From Daldinia sp. FL1419 (taxonomy: Eukaryota > Ascomycota > Sordariomycetes > Xylariales > Hypoxylaceae): a stretch of 64,000 nucleotides of DNA. The DNA lies in assembly GCA_025201765.1 (NCBI GenBank), contig MU623392.1:150214-214213 (forward strand), given 5' to 3'. The position numbers and the translations under genes were made by a program. Positions 56,576 to 64,000 of the stretch are shown here, in pieces. The notes under the pieces are model-generated. The model saw only the letters and a program-made list of their open reading frames with translations, did not search any database and was not told the DNA's origin. Position 1 is the stretch's first letter. Each line of letters opens with the position of its first letter.

Positions 56576-58486
56576 CGGCTTGAGGATTATCACGATGCAA
56601 TAAGTTGATATTTCTGTATGAGTTATAAATGTTTGAAACCTATGGCTCTTTTTTTCTCTTTTTCTTCTTTTTTTTTCGCTGCTTTAGCCAATGATCATCA
56701 AGATGAAGTCTTTTTCGGAATAAAAAAAGAAACGGGACTGTCGAGACCCGGGCTAACAATTGACTGCGGTATTCGGACAGGGGTATGGGGGGAATTGGAG
56801 GGGCGGTAGGTTGTTCTAGACGGTTGAAGCTCCGACTAAAGCCGATAGCCTTAACGGAAGTCAAATTTGGAGCTTGGGGGGAGCTCGAACGGCAAACATC
56901 GGAGCATCACCGGTCCGCCAAATCGGGATTTTCACTTACACAAAAGACGATGGGGGAACCTAACCACGTATCAATTAACTACCTACCTAGGTACTCGGAT
57001 ACTTATTAATTATGTATTAGCCAATGGTGCGGTGTATAGGTATATACCGCATTCAATAGAGGTAGTTCTTATGGAAAATCAGCAATTGAAGTGACCTTTT
57101 TTTTCGTATCCCGATTTCGCTATATTTGGGGGGTTCTTTAAAAACTCGCACGAGAGTTATCCGAAGCTTGGAAGGGAGATGCAGGTTGATGGTGTAGTGC
57201 GTTTTGTGGTGGCAGGTTGACCTAATGCAGGCATGCGGATATAGTGCAGGTGCGGTGTAGGATTACATTTTTAATTCGGATACCTTCCAGTTAGACCAGT
57301 CCAGTCTCTTAACAATCAATCGATAGGTCCCAAATGGGTAAACCTTACATGTACCACCGTACCCTTACCTTTGCACAGAAATAGCGGAGCGTGGGTGATC
57401 TGCCAGGGATCTTGTACCACCTATCTGCGCAGACATAAATTTTATCAGGGTATTTCTATTGGACTAACTAAAAGCCTGAGGCTACCCAGGTGACATCATA
57501 AGTATCTCACCTTCGACTTCCGAGTGGAGGCTAATTGGGGAATTTTTTTGGGCTGTTAGTATCCGAATTGTGTTACTCATAACCTTGATTACTTCCTCTT
57601 TTTCTTTTTTCTTTTTTTTTCTTTGCCGCCCTTACCTTATAAAATGATTCCTTTCATAGTCGGCAATCACGGAAAAGAATCGATGTTGGTTAAGGGGAAA
57701 TGGAGAATTCATGTAGCGTATATGCCGCCCTGTGAAAAGATGTTCCTGGGTCCGATATGAGAATGTATCTGGACTGCATGCAACCATCAGCATACCTCTT
57801 TTTTTGCAGTTTACTCGCACCGAAGGCCCCTCACGTGGGGTAGCGGGGTGTTTCTACATAGACATGGCATTTCGCTGGCATACATTAGAGTACCTACCTA
57901 GGTACCTGGGTACCCACGGTATGGTTGGTATCCCTGCTTTAGTTACATCTAGGGAAGGTGGACATCTTGTAACTTTGCCTTCGTGCCAGCCAATCATGGT
58001 TCCACAGATTCAAATCTCATGCCTACCGGTACATGTATCTAGGGTACATATGTACCCCGCTACCGGAGAGCAGGGACCTCCTTCCGATGTTCGGCGTCCG
58101 TATAGAGGGAAAAAGGCGAAACAAAGGAAAGAGCACGCCGCTGTACCAGCTGTACCTAGGTAGAGCTTCCTGTGCCGGCGCCACCTTCCCTTTGGCTTCA
58201 AGATGTACATAGTTTTCTTCTTCTCCTAAATACTTATTTAAAGCCTCTCCCCGCATTTATTTAGATTTTCAACCCGTCAGCCGCTTGTCCCTTGTGATTT
58301 CTACTCCCTTTTTTCCCCTTACCTTCTTCTCGTGTCGTAGTTTTTCTTATACCACATCTCTTACTTCCTCTCGTTTGAGACGCCGCGTGTGTGCACATCG
58401 AGATATAAAAGAAGCTTCTCCTTCTTCTTTAGGGGTCACGAGAAAAGGGATAGTATCGTGTCTTTTCAAAGCTCTTTTTCTTCAAG
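56576..58486. other. Intergenic region upstream of the isopropylmalate isomerase gene
   Basis: A 1.9-kb spacer. It contains poly-T/C tracts (56648-56680, 57598-57622), a cluster of TACCTACCTAGGTACC words at 56980-56997 and 57890-57913, and a pyrimidine-rich leader before the start codon. Short frames show no protein features. Confidence 0.55.
58404..58410 (+). promoter_or_regulatory. Possible TATA box of the isopropylmalate isomerase gene
   Basis: TATAAAA, within GATATAAAAGAAG, lies 76 bp before the ATG in a pyrimidine-rich promoter context. The distance would allow a short 5' leader. No transcription start evidence is available. Confidence 0.4.
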
Positions 58487-61038
58487 ATGCCTGTTGCCGA
58501 AGGTGCTCCGCAGACCTTGTACGACAAGATTCTAGCTGCTCATGTCGTGGATGAGAAGCTAGATGGCACAGTCCTTCTATATATTGGTACGTGTATCCCA
58601 ATTGGGAATTGCTCGAGAGTTATGCTAATCTGCTTTTCGTGTAATAGATAGACATCTTGTCCACGAGGTTACTTCACCTGTACGTGACACCACAGACCAT
58701 CCAGGAGCTCCATTTGGTCTATGTTCGCCTTAGGAGATCCGAAATGCTAACCAGAGTTATAGCAAGCATTTGAAGGCTTAAAAAATGCAGGACGCCGCGT
58801 ACGCCGACCGGACTGCACTCTCGCCACCACAGACCACGTATGTTGTCGCAATATAGCTTCCCTATAAACCATTAGCTAGGAAATACTAACTTTAGTTTCA
58901 AGAATGTCCCCACAAAGTCTCGAAAAGGAATCAAGGACATTGCTACCTTCATCGAACAAGACGACTCTCGAGTACAATGCATAACTCTGGAGGAGAATGT
59001 CAAGGAATTCGGTATCACCTACTTCGGCCTCGGAGATAAGCGTCAGGGCATTGTCCATGTCATCGGTCCCGAGCAAGGTTTCACCCTCCCCGGTACCACC
59101 CTAGTCTGCGGTGACAGCCACACCTCTACACATGGCGCTTTCGGCTGCTTCGCTATTGGTATCGGTACCAGTGAAGTCGAGCACGTTCTAGCCACCCAAT
59201 GTCTCATCACCAAACGAAGTAAGAACATGAGGATACAAGTCGAGGGTGAGTTGGCACCTGGCGTCAGTTCCAAGGATGTGGTCCTCCACGCCATTGGCCT
59301 GGTTGGAACCGCTGGTGGTACTGGCTGCGTTATTGAGTTCTGCGGCTCTGTTATCCGTAGCTTGAGTATGGAGGCTCGTATGTCTATCTGCAACATGTCT
59401 ATTGAGGCTGGCGCCCGAGCTGGCATGGTGGCCCCTGATGATATCACGTTCGAGTATCTCAAGGGCAAGCCCCTGGCTCCCCCTTACGGTACCCCTGAAT
59501 GGGACCGCGCCGTTAAGTACTGGAGGACTCTTCAGTCGGACCCCGGTGCCAAGTACGATGTCGATGTCCAAATCGACGCCAAGGATATCATCCCGACCGT
59601 GACCTGGGGTACCAGTCCCGAGGACGTCGTTCCTATCACCGGCGTTGTGCCCGACCCTGAAACATTTAAGACTGAGGCGAAGAAGCAAGCTGGACGAAGA
59701 ATGCTCGAATACATGGGCCTCACTGCTGGCACCCCCATGGAAGAGATTGTTGTCGACAAGGTCTTCATTGGTTCTTGCACAAACTCGCGTATTGAGGACC
59801 TCCGAGCTGCTGCTCAAGTTGTCAAGGGCAAGAAGAAGGCTGACAACGTCAAGCGCGCCATGATTGTACCAGGATCCGGAATCATCAAGGACCAAGCCGA
59901 AGCCGAAGGCCTTGACAGGATCTTCGTCGACGCCGGATTCGAATGGCGAGAAGCTGGATGCAGTATGTGTCTTGGAATGAACCCTGATATCCTATCCCCC
60001 AAGGAACGATGCGCTAGCACAAGTAACCGAAACTTTGAGGGTCGACAGGGTGCCCAGGGCCGAACACATTTGATGTCCCCGGTCATGGCGGCTGCCGCTG
60101 CCATCGTTGGCAAGCTAGCCGATGTCCGAAAACTGACCGAGTACAAGGCCAGCCCACACATTGAAGCTTACAAAGTAAACACTACGTCAATTGGCAAGGC
60201 GCATGCCGATGAAAGCATCGAAGAGGATGATCACGCCAAGGAGAGGCTTACTGACCAGCCTGAGGATGTTTCACCGCACGTTAACACTACTGCTACGGAA
60301 GCCGCCGGCTCTCAGGGTCTACCCAAATTCACTATTCACAGGGGTATTGCCGCTCCCCTGGACCGATCCAACGTCGATACCGACGCTATCATCCCCAAAC
60401 AATTCCTGAAGACCATCAAGCGTACCGGACTTGGCACCGCCTTGTTCTTCGACGCGCGATTTAATGAGGATGGCTCGCCTAACCCTGATTTCGTACTCAA
60501 CCAGGAACCGTGGACAAAGGCCAAAATCCTAGTCTGCACAGGCCCCAACTTCGGATGTGGTAGCTCTCGAGAACACGCTCCCTGGGCCCTGAACGACTTC
60601 GGCATTCGATGTGTCATTGCTCCCTCATTCGCCGACATCTTCTTCAACAACACCTTCAAGAACGGCATGCTACCCATCGCCATCAAGGATCAAACCCACT
60701 TAGACAAGATCGCTGCTGAGGCCCGCGCCGGTAAGGAGATCGAGGTTGATCTTCCGAACCAGGTCATCCGTGACGCTGACGGCAACGAGCTCTGCGGATT
60801 CGAGGTTGAGGAGTTCCGCAAGCACTGTCTGGTCAACGGTCTTGATGACATTGGCCTTACCCTCCAACTTGAGGACAAGATTGTTGAGTACGAAAAGAAA
60901 GCTTCGGCCAGGACCCCTTGGGTCGACGGTACTGGGTACCTGAAGAGGAAAGGACGTGGTGGCCGATTAGCTGCCAAGCCGGTCCCCGTTCCTACGACGA
61001 ACCGCGGACAGGCACTTAAAGACCCTATCGACTGGTGA
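58487..61038 (+). CDS. LEU1: 3-isopropylmalate dehydratase (alpha-isopropylmalate isomerase)
   Basis: Catalyses isomerisation of 2- to 3-isopropylmalate in leucine biosynthesis, in the cytosol. Exons are 58487-58586, 58648-58679, 58763-58837 and 58903-61038, with introns of 61, 83 and 65 bp, giving 780 residues, about the size of yeast Leu1. The three short exons rebuild the standard start (LYDKILAAHVVDE; DRHLVHEVTSP; QAFEGLKNAGRRVRRPD; TTDHNVPT). The aconitase-like domain carries the 4Fe-4S ligands Cys361 (GSCTNSR), Cys422 and Cys425 (GCSMC). A linker at ~505-540 leads to the LeuD swivel domain (PLDRSNVDTDAIIPKQFLK, then GPNFGCGSSREHAPWAL). Bacterial LeuC and LeuD are separate; the fusion here is the fungal norm. 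A caller that starts at the ATG at 59227 would lose the first 177 residues. Confidence 0.97.
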
Positions 61039-61972
61039 AGGAAACAGGAAACGGGGAGCGCTTTTCATTGTGTTAATTCATTTCCACGGATCGGCGTTTC
61101 GTTGGGAAAAATCAATGGTCTCTTCTAAAATCGATTATTTTAGGTGCAGCGCTTGCTTGCGTCGCGTTGATTTAATTCACTATGATTTACGTTCGATGAG
61201 GAATGGGACGAGATGGAACGAAATGATAGTAGTTGATGACTACCTACCTATAATTACCTTGAGATCAACTCAGGTTAGACATAGTCATGCCCTTTATATG
61301 AACGCATTCGGTTCCGATGCTAGGATCGATGGTTATGCGGTGGATTATATGGTCCCGAATGAATGTCTTTGACAAGAGTAACTCGTGCCCGATTTGTTTT
61401 GTGGATTGATTTGACGATTGCGGTTTATGAATATGCACCTGTACTGAATTTATTTCTGCATACCCATCTATCTAGGCGTGGCCGATTCGACTTATCACCT
61501 GAGGTGAATAGAAAGTAGTAAATATAGTTGGTAATTACCTAGGTATTCAAGATGTCGCTATCACAAGGGGACGAATTAGAGAGTGCTAGCTATGATTTTT
61601 AATGTAGTCATTTTGAAAAGCAAGGTGTCGCTTTTCTTGAAAGGCCATTCACCGTGTAATATATCACAACTACATGCTTGCTGGTATATGAGGTGCGATG
61701 GGGTCGGAGATTATATTTATTCCTTCTTGTATCGTGGTATCTGCATAGCGTATGTATGGATACTATATCGTTGAGATGAGCTGGTCGTCCAAAGGTCGGT
61801 TGAAACCGTTTGTAATATAAAGCCATGGCTTGGCTACGATATACCGTGGGGCATTTTACCCCCTCTTCCCTCTTACACTCCTTAAATTCCTTCCTCGCTA
61901 CATCATTTTACATGTGAGCTATATCTCCCCTAACCTCATCTTACACCTCGCCTATGTTCTCACCCATCAACC
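61039..61972. other. Convergent intergenic region (LEU1 / F-box gene)
   Basis: About 930 bp between stop codons of convergent genes. Frames at 61070-61372 and 61583-61774 are compositionally non-coding. TACCTACCTATA (61241-61252) and ACCTAGGTAT (61538-61547) are further copies of the dispersed word. Confidence 0.5.
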
Positions 61973-63583
61973 TTACGTATAAACCGCACACCGACACCTC
62001 TCCAACACCCGATTCGGGGGTAGCTTCCTCTCCCTTAGACAACTATCGTATATAGCGCCCGTATCGCTATTCGCCGTGGCGCGCTGGCAAACCACGCGTT
62101 CCAGAATCGGGGTATCCAAGCCCCGAACAAAGCTCCTGTATCCGTCGTCGTCGTCGCACTCTAGGATCAGGAGCTCGCGAAGGGAAAGGGGGAGAGACGA
62201 TGATAGGGAGGATGGGGAGGGGAGGTCGGCTCGGGATAGAGCTAGGAAGCGGAGGGTGGGGGTTAGGGAAGTTAGGGCGCGGAGGAAGTGTAGGGAGGGG
62301 GATAGGGGGGTGGAGGAGGAGGAGGAGGAGGAGGAGGAGGAAGAGTTGGGATGAGTATTGGGATCGGGATTGGAAGAAGAATCGGCCAGCCCGATCTCAA
62401 AAGCCGTCGTATCCAAATACAGAAATTCTAATCCCGCTCCGTACTTCTCCAACGCCTCCGCGAAACACGGCGCCCGGGAAGGTCTCACGTTCCCCGTGCG
62501 CATCTTGATGAACAGCGAGCGCGGCCTTCCACAAGCCGCCAGAAGTACACCTAGCCCTTTACTACTTAACCGGCACGACTCGAGCGTGATATCCACCGGT
62601 CCGCGATTCAACAAGTACGCCTGTTTCCGCCGCCCTAGGTCCGGGTCTTGTAACGCCGAGATAGGACGCGTTTCGTCGAGGGTAGTATCGCCCAGATTGC
62701 CCAACTCCAGATGTCGTAATTTCGGCAGCGCGAGAAGATCCAACGCATCGGAGAGACCTAAGCCGTTGACGTAGTCGCCTAGCTGAACGTATCGAAGAGC
62801 GCCGAGCATAGATCCTCCCGCCCCTCTCCCAGCGCCGAACAGGCCAAAATCCAACCCCGGGGTAGGTGCAGAATCCGGGCTTTCCAACCTCGCCCTCGCG
62901 GCTCCCAACACCTCCCTCGTCAGCGCGCCGCACCCCCTATCCAGCGCCGGGACCATCAGGGCTTCCAATTCCCCGCACAGCACCAAGACAAAAGCAAGCA
63001 TCGCGTCGCCCGCGTCGCAGGGGCTAAACATGCCCTTTACAATCCTCGCCTTGACGTGCTCCCCGATCCCACCGTGCCCCCCCAACGCCCCCTCGTACCC
63101 CCGCTGCAGCGCGGCCCTCTCCGTGCCCGTCCGCCACGCCGCGTCCTTCCACGGCCGCGACGCGACCTCCTTGACGAAGCGTGCGAGCTGCGGCTTCTGC
63201 GCGAGTTTCCAGCACAGGTACGCCAGGAGGTCTGTGGAGCGGTGGAAGTTCCAGGGGGCCGTGGCGGTGCCGCTGTGGGAGCGGGATCTGGAGCTGGGAT
63301 GCTTGGGGTGTTCTGTAAAGTTCTGCACCGCGATGTGGATGTACGGCGTCGCGACTCGCTGCCATTTCCGGTTTACCCCGCGCAGCCGCAGGATGGTGGA
63401 TATGTCTGCCTTGCGGTCGAGCTTGTCGAGGATGCTGATGAGGATTTCTTCGGGGAGGGAGTCCATTGCCGACATTGGTGTGAGTGCGGGTATGTGCTGG
63501 TTCGGAGTTGGGGTAGTAGAGGTTGTCATGGGGGTGTTGGTGTCGGTGTTGGTGTTGGTGTTGCTTGGTGGAGAGAGGGACAT
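61973..63583 (-). CDS. F-box protein with leucine-rich C-terminal region
   Basis: A single-exon gene of 536 residues. An F-box begins near residue 40 (MDSLPEEILISILDKLD, then DISTILRLRGVNRKWQRVATP); the 36 residues before it are low-complexity (alternating Asn/Thr). F-box proteins recruit substrates to SCF ubiquitin ligases through Skp1. The rest has irregular leucine-rich strands (LPKLRHLELGNLGD, VDITLESCRLSSKGLGVLL, FLYLDTTAFEIG, LRELLILECDDDD) that suggest a poorly conserved LRR-like substrate domain. A poly-Ser run near residues 415-428, encoded by a TCC repeat (+ strand GGA at about 62312-62342), interrupts it. Several Met codons (19, 37, 40) could be the true start. Its target is unknown. 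Confidence 0.8.
   Translation of the reverse strand: MSLSPPSNTNTNTDTNTPMTTSTTPTPNQHIPALTPMSAMDSLPEEILISILDKLDRKADISTILRLRGVNRKWQRVATPYIHIAVQNFTEHPKHPSSRSRSHSGTATAPWNFHRSTDLLAYLCWKLAQKPQLARFVKEVASRPWKDAAWRTGTERAALQRGYEGALGGHGGIGEHVKARIVKGMFSPCDAGDAMLAFVLVLCGELEALMVPALDRGCGALTREVLGAARARLESPDSAPTPGLDFGLFGAGRGAGGSMLGALRYVQLGDYVNGLGLSDALDLLALPKLRHLELGNLGDTTLDETRPISALQDPDLGRRKQAYLLNRGPVDITLESCRLSSKGLGVLLAACGRPRSLFIKMRTGNVRPSRAPCFAEALEKYGAGLEFLYLDTTAFEIGLADSSSNPDPNTHPNSSSSSSSSSSSTPLSPSLHFLRALTSLTPTLRFLALSRADLPSPSSLSSSLPLSLRELLILECDDDDGYRSFVRGLDTPILERVVCQRATANSDTGAIYDSCLRERKLPPNRVLERCRCAVYT
62312..62342. repeat. Trinucleotide (GGA)n tract encoding poly-Ser
   Basis: An uninterrupted GGA/GAG run on the plus strand inside the F-box gene, read as TCC (Ser) on the coding strand. 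Its length is likely to vary between strains. Confidence 0.85.
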
Positions 63584-63882
63584 GGTGGGGTATTAAGTAT
63601 GGATTCTTTTATTATGAATTTACGATATCGCGTGTTGAGGTTTCACACGAGCGGGAGAACATTCGATGATAACTTGTAAGAACGTCGTCGTAATATATAA
63701 ATATATATTTATACCTTCCTTGTCTCACTCGAGTCTCTCGCATAAATTTCATAAAGGGGGGGAACACACATAAACCGATGAGAGTGAATGAATACAACTG
63801 GAAGATAAAATAGCCAACCAAACCAAACCAACCATCGCAGCATCGTTTCTCACAGGGCTTCCACGCTCAGCTTTATTGCAGA
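63584..63882. other. Upstream region of the F-box gene
   Basis: About 300 bp of AT-rich non-coding DNA (for example TATATAAATATATATTTATA at 63694-63713), probably the promoter of the minus-strand F-box gene. Confidence 0.45.
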
Positions 63883-64000
63883 TCCTCCTCCCCGCCGCCC
63901 CCCCCCCCCCCCCCGCCGGGCCCCCGGCCCGGGTGCCAGCCGGCCGGGGGAACCAGGGGGGGGGGAAGGGCGGGGGATTTGAGGGAAAAGACGCCCGCGC
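63883..64000. other. G/C homopolymer-rich window end, probable assembly artefact
   Basis: From about 63883 the sequence turns abruptly into runs of C (up to ~17) and G (up to ~10) with almost no A/T, unlike anything else in the window. Such runs typically arise from low-quality read ends or polyG artefacts at a contig terminus. I would not annotate anything here. Confidence 0.6.

Noticed and set aside
58022..58180. Possible Leu3-type CCGG...CCGG sites before LEU1 (CCGGTACATG, GCCGGCGCC)
   Set aside because: Neither has the two correctly spaced half sites.
63056..63679. 207-codon plus-strand frame over the F-box gene
   Set aside because: Arg/Pro/Leu-rich antisense shadow of the F-box coding region.
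1..64000. CRISPR arrays, rRNA genes, insertion sequences
   Set aside because: None seen; the tandem repeats present are short head-to-tail units without spacers.

Overview
The window is nuclear DNA from a filamentous ascomycete (Pezizomycotina). The evidence is short GT-AG introns (about 48-153 bp) with CTAAC/CTGAC-like branch points, and fungus-specific families: AA9 polysaccharide monooxygenase, WSC sensor, Nur1, CSC1-type channel and single-chain isopropylmalate isomerase. Intergenic DNA is sprinkled with TAGGTA/CCTAGG words. Sordariomycetes, perhaps Xylariales, is my best guess but is inference. No bacterial, viral, tRNA, rRNA or CRISPR feature was found.

Layout. 1-6701 (+): most of THO2, the scaffold of the THO mRNA-export complex, cut by the left edge. 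8161-9985 (-): four-exon Ost-alpha/TMEM184-type membrane protein. 9986-13388: mostly non-coding, with a possible cysteine-rich secreted peptide locus on the minus strand. 13389-14995 (-): zinc-finger protein. 16474-16719 (-): a tiny two-exon gene that looks like a paralogue of its N-terminal finger. 18638-20393 (-): MYND-finger protein. 21813-22690 (+): four-exon AA9 LPMO. 26151-27472 (-): four-exon WSC-domain sensor. 27473-36440: about 9 kb without a convincing gene, containing an AT-rich block bounded by two hairpin-ended repeats (probable transposon remnant). 36441-39818 (-): secreted/anchored kelch protein. 40834-42549 (-): orphan coiled-coil protein. 45314-48151 (+): five-exon CSC1/TMEM63 channel. 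49016-49707 (+): NPC2-type sterol/phospholipid transfer protein. 50160-50684 (-): V-ATPase subunit F. 51329-52821 (+): NUR1. 53444-56575 (+): orphan disordered protein with two C-terminal membrane segments. 58487-61038 (+): 3-isopropylmalate dehydratase. 61973-63583 (-): F-box protein. The last ~110 bases are G/C homopolymer-rich and look like a bad contig end.

The genes form no obvious pathway cluster. This is a mosaic of housekeeping genes (THO2, VMA7, NUR1, LEU1, NPC2) and surface or environment-facing genes (WSC sensor, kelch membrane protein, CSC1 channel, LPMO), separated by unusually long gene-poor spacers between about 10 and 45 kb. The right third (45-63 kb) is denser and more conserved. 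Exon-intron structures below were derived by hand from reading frame, splice consensus and family fit, and were not checked against transcripts.
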